DNA from: AC-32 sp963755635
GTDB lineage: Bacteria; Actinomycetota; Thermoleophilia; Gaiellales; Gaiellaceae
Reading direction: 5' to 3'
DNA length: 64,000 nucleotides
Assembly: GCA_963755635.1 (NCBI GenBank)
Contig: CAVWKS010000010.1
Coordinates: 248,001-312,000 of the forward strand
The notes beneath the pieces were generated by a model. It saw nothing but the letters and a program-made list of their open reading frames with translations. It made no database searches and was not told the origin of the DNA. This document shows positions 1 through 7,089 of this stretch, in pieces. Every line of letters starts with the position of its first letter. The stretch's first letter is position 1. Made by a program: the position numbers and the translations under genes.

Positions 1-910
1 CGCGCCCGAGCAATGGGATCCCGAGATCGTCGGCCAGGCGCTGGCCGCCGCCCGTCCCGAACGCCTCGCCGCTCATGTTCTCGACCACTCCGAGCAGCCG
101 CATGTTCGTCTTCTGCGCCATCAGCGCCGCGCGCGCCGCGACCTCCTGGGCCAGCGGCTGCGGCGTCGTCACGATCACGGCCTCGGCACGCGGAAGCAGC
201 TGACCAAGCGAAATCGAGACGTCACCGGTGCCGGGCGGCATGTCGACGACGAGCGTGTCGAGCTCGCCCCAGTGGACGTCGGTGAGGAACTGCTCGAGCG
301 CGCGGTGCAGCATCGGCCCGCGCCACATCACCGGCTGGTTGTCGTCGAGGAAGAAGCCGATCGACATCAGCTTGAGGTCGCCGCGAACCGGCGGAACGAT
401 CATCCGGTCGACGGCGACCGGCTTCTGGTCGATCCCGAGCAGGTGCGGGATCGAGTGGCCGTAGACGTCCGCGTCCAGGATCCCGGTGCGCTGCCCGAGC
501 TTCGAGAACGCCGCCGCGAGGTTCGCCGACAGCGTGGACTTGCCGACGCCTCCCTTGCCGCTCGCGATCGCGAGCACGCGCGTGGAGCGGTCGAGCGCGA
601 TCCCCTTCGTCCGCTCGGTCACCGAGCCCCGCAGGCGGGCGGTCAGCGCCGAGCGCTCCTCGGGCGTCATGACGTCGAACTCGAGCTGGACACGGTCGAC
701 GCCGTCGATGGGCGCGAGCGCGCGGCCGACCTGCTCCTCGAAGCTCGACCGAAGCGGGCAGCCTGCGACCGTGAGCGCGATCTCGACGGTCACGTCGCCG
801 CCGGCGATCGTGATCTCGCGAACCATGTCGAGCTCGACGACGTTGCGCTTGAGCTCGGGGTCGATCACCTGCTCGAGCGCTTTCAGGATCTCTTCTCGCG
901 AAGCTTCCAT
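1..910 (-). CDS. mrp: Mrp/ApbC family P-loop ATPase (3' end outside window)
   Basis: Iron-sulfur cluster carrier ATPase of the Mrp/NBP35 family, which loads Fe-S clusters onto apoproteins in the cytosol. Read on minus from ATG at 910, it begins MEASREEILKALEQVIDPEL, the N-terminal DUF59 (MIP18-like) domain. The deviant Walker A ASGKGGVGKST follows near residue 115, then a D-A-D-V-Y-G switch I and a D-M-P-P-G-T-G-D switch II. The frame stays open to base 1, so the C-terminus lies outside. A -10 box 9 nt before the start suggests its own leaderless promoter although DUF72 ends just upstream. The CxxC cluster ligands would be downstream and cannot be checked. Confidence 0.93.
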   Translation of the reverse strand, partial: MEASREEILKALEQVIDPELKRNVVELDMVREITIAGGDVTVEIALTVAGCPLRSSFEEQVGRALAPIDGVDRVQLEFDVMTPEERSALTARLRGSVTERTKGIALDRSTRVLAIASGKGGVGKSTLSANLAAAFSKLGQRTGILDADVYGHSIPHLLGIDQKPVAVDRMIVPPVRGDLKLMSIGFFLDDNQPVMWRGPMLHRALEQFLTDVHWGELDTLVVDMPPGTGDVSISLGQLLPRAEAVIVTTPQPLAQEVAARAALMAQKTNMRLLGVVENMSGEAFGTGGGQRLADDLGIPLLGR

Positions 911-919
911 CCGCGGTTG

Positions 920-925
920 AGCCTA
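920..925 (-). promoter_or_regulatory. -10 box (TAGGCT) for mrp
   Basis: TAGGCT on minus ends 9 nt before the mrp ATG at 910. The TAG stop codon of the DUF72 gene (923-925) forms its first three bases. The spacing predicts a leaderless transcript. Confidence 0.5.
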
Positions 926-1645
926 GCTGAGCCGGCGTTTGAGCCAGAGACCGTTCCGCACCGCATAGCCGTTCCGGTCGTTGTTGAAGTACGCGTAGAC
1001 GTCTCCCTGGGCGGCCCACTCCTCGATCCGCCGCGCCCACTCTTCGAGCTCGGTCTTCGAGTAGTTCGAGTAGCGGCCCCGCGTGCCCTCGTGGAAGCGG
1101 ATGAACGTCCAGTCGGCGGTCAGCTCGTGCGCCTGGAAAGGCCGCTTCGGCGTGTCGCCGATCACCAAGGCGACGCCGTGGGCGCGGAGCAGCTCGTAGA
1201 CCTCCGGCACGAACCAGCTCTCGTGCCGGAACTCGAAGCAGTGCCGGCCGGGCGGCAGCTGCGCCAGCGCTTCGGCGAGTCGCTCGTCGTCGCGCCGGAA
1301 GGTGCCCGGCAGCTGCCAGAGCACCGGCCCGAGCTTCTGCGTCCCGACGAGCGGCCGGATCCGCGAGTAGAAGAGGTCGAGGCTCGGCGGCAGGTCGCGC
1401 AGCCGCTTGATGTGCGTCACGTAGCGGCTCATCTTCACGGCGAAGAGGAAGTCCGGCGGCGTCTCGTCGACCCACTTCGCGACCGCGGTCTCGCGAGGCA
1501 GCCGGTAGAAGGTCATGTTGATCTCGACCGTGTCGAAGTGCTCGGCGTAAAAGCCGAGCCAGCGCCGTGGCGCGAAGCGCGGCGGATAGAAGACGCCGTT
1601 CCGCCAGTGCTGGTAGTTCCAGCCCGAGCAGCCGATGCGGATCAC
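923..1645 (-). CDS. DUF72 family protein
   Basis: Member of DUF72 (YecE-like), a TIM-barrel family of unknown activity. The usual start is recognisable as VIRIGCSGWNYQHW, so GTG at 1645 is chosen rather than a start in the long upstream extension of the frame. Conserved pieces visible are FAVKMSRYVTHIKRL, GPVLWQLPG, the CFEFRHESW motif and the C-terminal YAYFNNDRNGYAV. At 240 residues it is close to the family length. The GTG overlaps the stop of the phosphatase gene by 4 nt (GTGA), so the two are probably translationally coupled. Confidence 0.9.
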   Translation of the reverse strand: MIRIGCSGWNYQHWRNGVFYPPRFAPRRWLGFYAEHFDTVEINMTFYRLPRETAVAKWVDETPPDFLFAVKMSRYVTHIKRLRDLPPSLDLFYSRIRPLVGTQKLGPVLWQLPGTFRRDDERLAEALAQLPPGRHCFEFRHESWFVPEVYELLRAHGVALVIGDTPKRPFQAHELTADWTFIRFHEGTRGRYSNYSKTELEEWARRIEEWAAQGDVYAYFNNDRNGYAVRNGLWLKRRLS

Positions 1646-2436
1646 GCGCTGAGACGGGCGAACAGCTCTGCGGCAACCTCCGGCGTCGCCGCTGCCACGA
1701 CGCGCGAGCGGCCTTCGACGTCGAGCGGCGCGGCGCCGAAGGGCGGCGCCTCGGGCAGGTCGATCGCGAGGCCGCGCTCGCGCACGAGCAGCTGGGCTGC
1801 GGCGATATCGACCGAGCGGGCGCCTTTGAGCGAGCAGACGGCGTCCACGCGACCCGCCGCGAGGTGGCAGAGCGAGAGCGCCAGCGAGCCCATGATCCGC
1901 AGGCGATAGGCGAGGCCGACCATCGCCGCGGCCTTCTCGGCAACGGACGAGGTGAGGGTCGCCTCGAACGAGAGGATCTCGATCTCCTCGCGCGGCATCG
2001 TCGGCCCGAGCTCGGCACCGTTCAAGCGGGCGCCCTCGCCGCGGCGGGCCGTCCACTCCTCGCCCGAGCCGAAGTCGTGGACGAAGCCGAAGACGACGTC
2101 GTCCATCGTCTCGCCCTCCGCGATTGCGATCGAGAGGGCGAAGAACGGGATCTCGCGCTTCGCGTTGAGCGAGCCGTCGATCGGGTCGACGACGATGCGC
2201 AGGTTCCCGTCGCCGCGTAGCTCGCCGACCTCCTCGGAGACGATCGTCGCACCGTCGATCACGCGCAGGCGTTCGAGGATCACCCGCTCCGCGGCCGCGT
2301 CGATCGCGATCGTCTCGTCGCCGCCCTCGCCCGCACCGACGACCGGCTCGCGCTCGGCGCGCGTCGGCAGCTCGCGCAGCACGGCGTGCACGTCCTCGAC
2401 CGCCGCGCGGCAGACGTTCAGCCAGTCGTCAGCCAA
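1642..2436 (-). CDS. suhB: Inositol monophosphatase family protein
   Basis: Mg2+-dependent phosphatase of the IMPase/SuhB family, acting on inositol phosphates or related sugar phosphates (histidinol phosphate or 3'-phosphoadenosine phosphate are alternatives). The signature ligands are present: GGDETIAID (residues 38-46), SEEVG (67-71), DPIDGS (84-89) and the C-terminal ARSVDIAA (206-213) with the metal-binding Asp. At 264 residues it has the usual length. It overlaps DUF1015 upstream by 8 nt and DUF72 downstream by 4 nt, within a compact minus-strand operon. The substrate cannot be told from sequence. Confidence 0.88.
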   Translation of the reverse strand: MADDWLNVCRAAVEDVHAVLRELPTRAEREPVVGAGEGGDETIAIDAAAERVILERLRVIDGATIVSEEVGELRGDGNLRIVVDPIDGSLNAKREIPFFALSIAIAEGETMDDVVFGFVHDFGSGEEWTARRGEGARLNGAELGPTMPREEIEILSFEATLTSSVAEKAAAMVGLAYRLRIMGSLALSLCHLAAGRVDAVCSLKGARSVDIAAAQLLVRERGLAIDLPEAPPFGAAPLDVEGRSRVVAAATPEVAAELFARLSA

Positions 2437-3490
2437 GCGGCAGGAACAGGAGGCCGGAGACGAGCTTCGGGTAGAAGTACGTGCTCTTCTGCGGCATGGT
2501 CTCGCCGCGCTTGGCGACCGCGAAGACGTCCTCGATCCGCGTCGGGCGCATCAGCACCGCGACCTCGGCGTCTCCTGCGTCGACCGCGCCGACCGCCTGC
2601 CGCCAGTCGGGCGTGTAGCTGATCCCCTCGTGGCCAAGGCGGTCGACGAGCTGCACGTCGAGCTCGTTCCCATCCACCGCCAGCTCGGAACGGCCGTCGC
2701 GGTAGACCACCGCGGCAGCGCGCTCATGCGGGACGGCCTCCAACGCCTCCAGCGCCGTGGCGGGATCGGCCAATGTCTCCGCCGCCGGCAACTGCTCCTG
2801 CGGCGCGCGCTCGAAGACCCGGTGCGTCGGGAAGATCGTCAGGCCCGGGTCGTCGAGGCTGACGAGCACCGCGAGGACGTCGACGTCCGGCCCGTAGGCG
2901 AGCGCGGTCTCGTAACGGTGGTGGCCGTCGGCGATCAGCAGCTGGCGTTCGGCGAAGGCCTCTTCGATCCCATTGGGCGGGAGCCGCCAGAGCCGCGCGC
3001 CTTCGACCTCGAGATCCGGGTCGCGCTCCGGCCGCCGCGCGACCGGCTCGCCCTCGTAGAGGAAGAAGAGCGGCTCGAGCTGCGCACGCGTCTCGCGCAG
3101 CAGGCGGAGGCGGCCCTCCTTCGGACCGCGGTGCGTGCGCTCGTGGGGCAGGACGACCCGCTGCTCGTACGGCTCGGCCCGCAGAGCCGCGACGAGCCCC
3201 TCGCGCGTGCGCGCGACCCCGTCCGGGCCGACGTAGTCCTGCGAGAGCCACCAGAAGCCAGGCTCGGGCTCCTCCTCGAGCACTCCCTCGGCGAGCCAAT
3301 CGCGCCACAGCCGGCCTGCGTCGGCCTCGTCGTCCGGCAGCGTCAGGTTGACGACGTTGTGCGGGCTCGTGGCAAGGAAGCGCTCCCGCTCCTCGCGCGA
3401 GATCACGTCGTAAGGCGGGGCGACGAGGCTCCCGAGCGGCCCTGCCGCCTCGGAGTAGCGGACCGCCTGAAACGGCTTGACCTCGGCCAT
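2429..3490 (-). CDS. DUF1015 family protein
   Basis: DUF1015 family; the function is unknown in the literature I know, and the family is often described as a possible HTH or kinase-like protein. Family hallmarks visible are VKPFQAVRYS at the N-terminus, APPYDVIS (residues 25-32), PHNVVNLTLP, a Y-V-G-P-D-G segment, and the central L-I-A-D-G-H-H-R-Y-E-T-A motif near residue 185. It is 353 residues long, slightly shorter than typical members of about 400. It is the first gene of the operon that continues with the IMPase-family and DUF72 genes. Confidence 0.88.
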   Translation of the reverse strand: MAEVKPFQAVRYSEAAGPLGSLVAPPYDVISREERERFLATSPHNVVNLTLPDDEADAGRLWRDWLAEGVLEEEPEPGFWWLSQDYVGPDGVARTREGLVAALRAEPYEQRVVLPHERTHRGPKEGRLRLLRETRAQLEPLFFLYEGEPVARRPERDPDLEVEGARLWRLPPNGIEEAFAERQLLIADGHHRYETALAYGPDVDVLAVLVSLDDPGLTIFPTHRVFERAPQEQLPAAETLADPATALEALEAVPHERAAAVVYRDGRSELAVDGNELDVQLVDRLGHEGISYTPDWRQAVGAVDAGDAEVAVLMRPTRIEDVFAVAKRGETMPQKSTYFYPKLVSGLLFLPLG

Positions 3491-3499
3491 CGCGGGCCG

Positions 3500-3505
3500 A
3501 GCCTA
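3500..3505 (-). promoter_or_regulatory. -10 box (TAGGCT) for the DUF1015 operon
   Basis: TAGGCT on minus, 9 nt before the ATG at 3490, predicting a leaderless start. No convincing -35 is visible. Confidence 0.5.
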
Positions 3506-3678
3506 GCATCGCTCGATCCCTGGCCGGCGCGGCCTGTCCGGGCAGAGCCCGGCCCCTCCCCGCCTGCCTTCGCTGGCGGCACGCTGCTCTCCGGGGCCGT
3601 GTTAAGAACACTGTCCCCTCCGGCATCGCACCACCAGCAAAGGCCCAGGAACCGAGCGATTTCATCCGGCTTCGGGCC

Positions 3679-3684
3679 TAGACT
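3679..3684 (+). promoter_or_regulatory. -10 box (TAGACT) for the HD-domain gene
   Basis: TAGACT followed by 6 nt and then GTG at 3691, consistent with a leaderless mRNA. The 200-base interval 3491-3690 otherwise holds only the divergent -10 of DUF1015 and GC-rich DNA without a clear gene. Confidence 0.5.
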
Positions 3685-3690
3685 CGGCGC

Positions 3691-4515
3691 GTGAGCGCGA
3701 TTGCATCCCTCGCCGAGGACCGGGTGGTCGAGGGCGTCTACGCGGTCGCGCGCAAGGAGCGGCGGCGCACGAAGGCCGGCGCGCCCTACCTCGCGCTCGA
3801 GCTGGTCGACCCCAGTGGGCGAATCGAGGCGCGCGTCTGGTCGGACGTGGAGCTGCTCGACGCACGGTTCGGGGAGGGCGATGCCGTCCACGTCCTCGGC
3901 CGGGTCGAGCGCTTCCGCGACCGGCTCCAGCTCGACGTTCGCTCCCTCGAAGCGGCCGAGGCCGACCCGGCGGAGCTCGCGCCCGCGATGCGCAGAGACG
4001 CCGCGGAGCTCGACGGCTTCCTCGAGTTCCTCGCTTCGGAGATCGCGCATCCCGGCCTGCGCGAGACGGTCGGGCGCTTCATCGCCGACGAGCCGCTGCG
4101 CGCGGCCCTGCGCGGGCTACCGGCAGCCGAGACGCACCACGCCTATGCCGGGGGGCTGCTCGAGCACACGGTCGGCGTCGCGACGCTCTGCCGCGAGGCG
4201 GCTCAGCTGCACCCGCGCCTGCGAACGGATCTCCTGCTCGCGGCCGCGCTGCTGCACGACGTGGGCCGGACGCGCGAGCTCGAACGCGGCCCGACCTTCC
4301 GCCAGACGGAGGAGGGCCGCCTGCTCGGCCACGTCCATCTCGGGTTGCGGCTGATCGAGGAGCGCGCGACCGCGCTGGAGGCGGACGCGCGGGCCGAGCT
4401 GCTGCACGCCGTCGCCGCGCACCACGACGCGCGCGCCGCCAGAACCGCCGAGGCGAGCGTCCTCTACCACGCGAATCAGCTCGACGCGACTGCGGCCACG
4501 CGCCCGGTCGACTGA
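3691..4515 (+). CDS. OB-fold plus HD-domain nuclease (YhaM-like)
   Basis: Resembles YhaM/CMP-binding-factor 3'-5' exoribonucleases. An N-terminal OB-fold (residues about 10-90, with KAGAPYLALELVDPSGRIEARVW) precedes an HD metal-dependent phosphohydrolase domain. The HD part shows THHAYAGGLLEHTV (residues about 146-159), the catalytic LLHDVGR pair near 190, G-H-V-H-L-G and A-A-H-H-D. Start GTG at 3691 follows a -10 box by 6 nt. The last 40 nt overlap the convergent arsR gene. YhaM usually has about 310 residues, so this copy is slightly short at the C-terminus. RNA versus DNA as substrate is not decidable here. Confidence 0.8.
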   Translation: MSAIASLAEDRVVEGVYAVARKERRRTKAGAPYLALELVDPSGRIEARVWSDVELLDARFGEGDAVHVLGRVERFRDRLQLDVRSLEAAEADPAELAPAMRRDAAELDGFLEFLASEIAHPGLRETVGRFIADEPLRAALRGLPAAETHHAYAGGLLEHTVGVATLCREAAQLHPRLRTDLLLAAALLHDVGRTRELERGPTFRQTEEGRLLGHVHLGLRLIEERATALEADARAELLHAVAAHHDARAARTAEASVLYHANQLDATAATRPVD

Positions 4516-4844
4516 CCCGGCCCGCCAAGGGCGAACGCGAGCTGCTCGACCGCTTCCGGCACCAGCCGGTAGTGCACCCAGGTTCCGCGCTTCCTAGCGA
4601 CCTCGACGAGCCCGGCTTCTCGCAGGATCCGCAGGTGATGCGAGACGGTCGGCTGCGACAGGCCGAGCCGGAACTCGCAGACGCAGACGTCCTCGGCGCC
4701 CGCGAGCCGGTTGACGATCGCCACGCGGGCCGGGTCGCCCAGCGCCTTGAAGCGGGCGGCCAGCCGCTTCGCCTCTGCGCTCGGCAACGGCGGCGCGCCC
4801 GGCGAGCAACACGGCTGGTTCAGGATCTTGAGCTGTGCTTGCAT
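4476..4844 (-). CDS. arsR: ArsR/SmtB family metal-responsive repressor
   Basis: Winged-helix dimeric repressor released from DNA by metal or metalloid binding. Residues 25-95 give the fold, with the recognition helix LSQPTVSHHLRILREAGLV. Two candidate thiol sites are visible: CCSPG near the N-terminus (residues 12-13) and the CVCEF motif on the helix before the recognition helix, equivalent to the CxC arsenite site of classical ArsR. A perfect inverted repeat covers its own start codon, so autorepression is likely. The ligand could be As(III), Sb(III) or another thiophilic metal. It is convergent with, and overlaps, the HD nuclease. Confidence 0.9.
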   Translation of the reverse strand: MQAQLKILNQPCCSPGAPPLPSAEAKRLAARFKALGDPARVAIVNRLAGAEDVCVCEFRLGLSQPTVSHHLRILREAGLVEVARKRGTWVHYRLVPEAVEQLAFALGGPGQSTGRVAAVASS

Positions 4845-4859
4845 TGATGTTTATCAATG
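4842..4859. promoter_or_regulatory. ArsR operator: perfect inverted repeat
   Basis: CATTGAT and ATCAATG arms of 7 bp separated by GTTT. This A/T-rich 18-bp palindrome stands out in GC-rich DNA and has the size and sequence style of ArsR/SmtB operators. The left arm contains the arsR start codon. A plus-strand -10 candidate TATCAT (4860-4865) begins immediately to the right, so one bound dimer could silence both directions. Confidence 0.75.
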
Positions 4860-4891
4860 TATCATGCGCCCAGCGATCGAAAGGAGGACGC

Positions 4892-4934
4892 ATGAGCTGT
4901 TGCGACGACTGCTGCGGCGGCGGCGTGCTGCTAG
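4892..4934 (+). CDS. Possible Cys-rich micropeptide under ArsR control
   Basis: Divergent from arsR, just past its operator, lie a -10 candidate TATCAT (4860-4865), a strong Shine-Dalgarno AAGGAGG (4881-4887) and ATG at 4892 encoding MSCCDDCCGGG. As written the frame runs on antisense through the GTPase gene to 5455, which looks meaningless after about residue 14. If one G near 4925 is extra, as with other single-base insertions in this window, the peptide would read MSCCDDCCGGGCC and stop at TAG 4932-4934. Paired cysteines beside a metal sensor suggest a metal-binding peptide. This is inference; a truncated gene is equally possible. Confidence 0.35.
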
Positions 4935-5836
4935 CCGACGTTGAAGCGGACGTTCAGGACGTCACCGTCCGCGACGACGTACGTCTTGCCCTCCACGCGC
5001 TCGAGGCCCTGGCGCCGGGCCTCGGCGCGGGAGCCCGCCTCGGAGAACTCCTTCCAGGGGATCACCTCGCAGCGGATGAAGCCCCGCGCGATGTCGGTGT
5101 GGATCGCCTCTGCGGCATCGAGCGCCGTCTCGCCGCGCGTCAGCGTCCAGGCCCGGGTCTCGGTCGGCCCGGCCGTGAAGAACGTGATCAGGTCGGCCGC
5201 CGCGAAGATCTCCCGCAGCACGGACTCGAGCGCCGACGGCCCGTCACGGAACTCCGCCGCCTCCTCCGGCGGCAGCTCGGCCAGCTCGGCCTCGAGCTTG
5301 AGATCGATCCCGCCGGGCCCGTTCTCGATCATCACCAGCGGCTTGGTCGTCAGCGGCTCCAGCTCGCGCGGAAGCGTGCCCGGGTACTCGGAAAGCAGGT
5401 GCCCGGCCTCGGCGTGAGCGAGGACGCGCTCGAGCTCCGAGACCTCGTCGCGTAAACGCGGATCGCCCGACTTCGCCTGCTGGCGCACCCGCTCGAGCCG
5501 GCCCTCGACGTGGTCGCGGTCGGAGACGACGAGCTCGAGCAGGAGCGCCTCGCGGTCGGCGGCCGCGTCACGCGTCCCGGAGAACGCGTCCACGACGCCG
5601 AGGAGCGCTTCCGTCTGCCGCAGGTTGCCGAGCAGCGTCTGCCCCGTTCCCGGCACGTCGATGAGCTCGAGCGCGACAGGCGTGATCTTCGCCGAGGCCT
5701 CGATCCGGGCGACAGGCTCGAGCCGCTCGTCGGGAATCGGAACCGTCCCGACCGGCCCGTGCCCGCCGCCCGTCAGCGCTGCGAACAGCGTCGACCTGCC
5801 GGAGCCGGGCAGCCCCACGATCCCAACACGAAGCAC
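4931..5836 (-). CDS. YchF/Obg-like GTPase, divergent and short
   Basis: OBG-family P-loop NTPase related to YchF, a ribosome-associated ATPase. The G1 loop reads GLPGSGRST (residues 8-16), G3 is DVPGTG near residue 60, and the C-terminal 80 residues (LITFFTAGPTETRAWTL..., FIRCEVI, GKTYVVADGDVLNVRFN) match the TGS domain of YchF. Two oddities: it has 301 residues against about 363 in YchF, and the G4 region reads PLVMIENGPGG, without the NKxE/NMxE specificity motif. Nucleotide preference is therefore uncertain. It sits at the end of a minus-strand run after an ECF sigma gene. Confidence 0.82.
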   Translation of the reverse strand: MLRVGIVGLPGSGRSTLFAALTGGGHGPVGTVPIPDERLEPVARIEASAKITPVALELIDVPGTGQTLLGNLRQTEALLGVVDAFSGTRDAAADREALLLELVVSDRDHVEGRLERVRQQAKSGDPRLRDEVSELERVLAHAEAGHLLSEYPGTLPRELEPLTTKPLVMIENGPGGIDLKLEAELAELPPEEAAEFRDGPSALESVLREIFAAADLITFFTAGPTETRAWTLTRGETALDAAEAIHTDIARGFIRCEVIPWKEFSEAGSRAEARRQGLERVEGKTYVVADGDVLNVRFNVG

Positions 5837-5840
5837 GCCT

Positions 5841-6419
5841 CTAGCCTGACGAGATCTGCTTCTGCAGGGAGGCGAGCGCGCGGTGCTGGAGCGACTTCAC
5901 CGCGCCTTCGGTCTTGCCGAGGATCGTCGCGGCCTCGCCGTTCGAGAAGCTGAAGACGAACTTGAGCGTCAGCACCTGCTGCTGCTCGTGCGAGAGGTTC
6001 TCGATCAGCTCGAGCATGCTCTTGCGGCCGATCGACTGGAACGCGGCCTCTTCCGCGGAGCTCTCGGCCTCGAGCGGCTCGGGCACTTCTTCCTCCGGCT
6101 GCCAGCGGCGCGTCGCGCGGAAATGGTCCATCGCGAGGTTGTGCGCGATCCGGAAGAGCCAGGCGGAGAACGGCGCCGACTTCCAGCGGAACCGCCCGAT
6201 CGCCTCGAGCATCCTGAGGAACGTCTGGGTCGTCAGGTCCTCGGCGTCGTGCCGGTTGCCGACGCTCAGGTGGAGGTAGCTGTAGATGCGGTCGAAGTGG
6301 AGGAGATAGAGCTCCTCCAACGCATCCCGCTCGCCTTCCTGTGCGCGGGCTACGAGCTCACGCACGTCTGCGGCACGGTCCGTCGGGCTCGGTGCGGACA
6401 CCGCCATTACCTTAGGCAT
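5841..6419 (-). CDS. ECF sigma-70 family RNA polymerase sigma factor
   Basis: Extracytoplasmic-function sigma factor. Region 2 spans residues about 20-105 (LYLLHFDRIYSYL, HDAEDLTTQTFLRML, FSAWLFRIAHNLAMDHFR) and region 4 residues about 130-190 (LSHEQQQVLTLKFVFSFSNGEAA, GKTEGAVKSLQHRAL). At 192 residues it is complete. No anti-sigma factor gene is adjacent; the 3' neighbour is a GTPase 4 nt away, and a small DUF3107-like gene precedes. An internal ATG (MAVSAPS) preceded by AAGG is an alternative start. The regulon is unknown. Confidence 0.92.
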   Translation of the reverse strand: MPKVMAVSAPSPTDRAADVRELVARAQEGERDALEELYLLHFDRIYSYLHLSVGNRHDAEDLTTQTFLRMLEAIGRFRWKSAPFSAWLFRIAHNLAMDHFRATRRWQPEEEVPEPLEAESSAEEAAFQSIGRKSMLELIENLSHEQQQVLTLKFVFSFSNGEAATILGKTEGAVKSLQHRALASLQKQISSG

Positions 6420-6442
6420 GCCCCGGGAGGGTGCGGGCCTAA

Positions 6443-6670
6443 CTACGGCGTGAAACCAACACGAGACTCACGCGAAAACCGTTTGACGTAGACGACCTTG
6501 GCGAGCGCGACCGAATAGCGGCCGTCCTCGCTCTCCAGCGCGAACGCGCCGCCCGCCGCGGCGCCGTCCAGGGCGCGCTCCAGCTGGTTGGCCATCTTCG
6601 AGGGCACGAGCACCGACAGCACCTGGCCGCCGTCGAAGGCGACCTCGACCCTGACCTGCTCGTCAGCCAT
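6443..6670 (-). CDS. Small DUF3107-like protein
   Basis: A 75-residue acidic/neutral protein beginning VRVEVAFDGGQVLSVLVP and ending SVALAKVVYVKRFSRE. The pattern of beta strands, an Ala-rich helix and a final strand resembles the actinobacterial DUF3107 family, whose function is unknown. The assignment is by recall of pattern and is moderate. Its ATG overlaps the 3' end of the epimerase gene by 8 nt, and the sigma factor follows 23 nt later, so it is probably co-transcribed with both. Confidence 0.6.
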   Translation of the reverse strand: MADEQVRVEVAFDGGQVLSVLVPSKMANQLERALDGAAAGGAFALESEDGRYSVALAKVVYVKRFSRESRVGFTP

Positions 6671-7067
6671 CGCTCACGATCTCCGCGAGGACTCCGTGCA
6701 GCGAATCCGGGTGGACAAACGCAACCTCGAGCCCGAACATGCCGCGCCGCGGCCGCTCGTCGATCAGCTCCGCGCCCCCGGCCGAGAGCTCGCCGAGCGC
6801 CTCCCCGACGTCGTCAACCTCGTAGGCGACGTGGTGCATGCCGGGCCCGCGCTTGGCCAGGAACTTGCCGACCGGCGTCTCGTCTCCCAGCGAGGCAAGC
6901 AGCTCGACGCGGCCGGAGCCGACGCGCAGCGAGGCCGCCTCGACGCCCTGGTCCGGCACGAGCTCGCGATGCTCGAGCCGCGCGCCGAGCAGCCGCTCGT
7001 AGGTGGCGACTGCCTCGTCGAGATCCTCGACCGCCATGCCGAGGTGATGGATTCCGCGCGGCTCCAC
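6663..7067 (-). CDS. mce: Methylmalonyl-CoA epimerase
   Basis: Vicinal-oxygen-chelate fold enzyme that interconverts the (2S)- and (2R)-methylmalonyl-CoA epimers in propionyl-CoA metabolism. The paired beta-alpha-beta-beta-beta modules are clear: GIHHLGMAVEDLDEAVATYERLLG (first module, metal His at residue 7), GPGMHHVAYEVDD (second module) and the final Glu in GVLAEI. At 134 residues it matches family length. The GTG start at 7067 follows a TAACAT box by 6 nt. No mutase gene lies in the window, so the pathway role rests on family knowledge. Confidence 0.9.
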   Translation of the reverse strand: MEPRGIHHLGMAVEDLDEAVATYERLLGARLEHRELVPDQGVEAASLRVGSGRVELLASLGDETPVGKFLAKRGPGMHHVAYEVDDVGEALGELSAGGAELIDERPRRGMFGLEVAFVHPDSLHGVLAEIVSDG

Positions 7068-7073
7068 GCCGCG

Positions 7074-7079
7074 ATGTTA
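7074..7079 (-). promoter_or_regulatory. -10 box (TAACAT) for the mce operon
   Basis: TAACAT on minus, 6 nt before GTG at 7067. It falls in the 22-nt gap after ftsH, so mce-DUF3107-sigma-GTPase can be transcribed independently of ftsH. Confidence 0.5.
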
Positions 7080-7089
7080 GTCAGCCGCG

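Noticed and set aside
4892..5455. Full-length plus-strand reading of the Cys-rich frame to 5455
   Set aside because: After about 14 codons it is exactly antisense to a conserved GTPase gene and shows no protein-like pattern.
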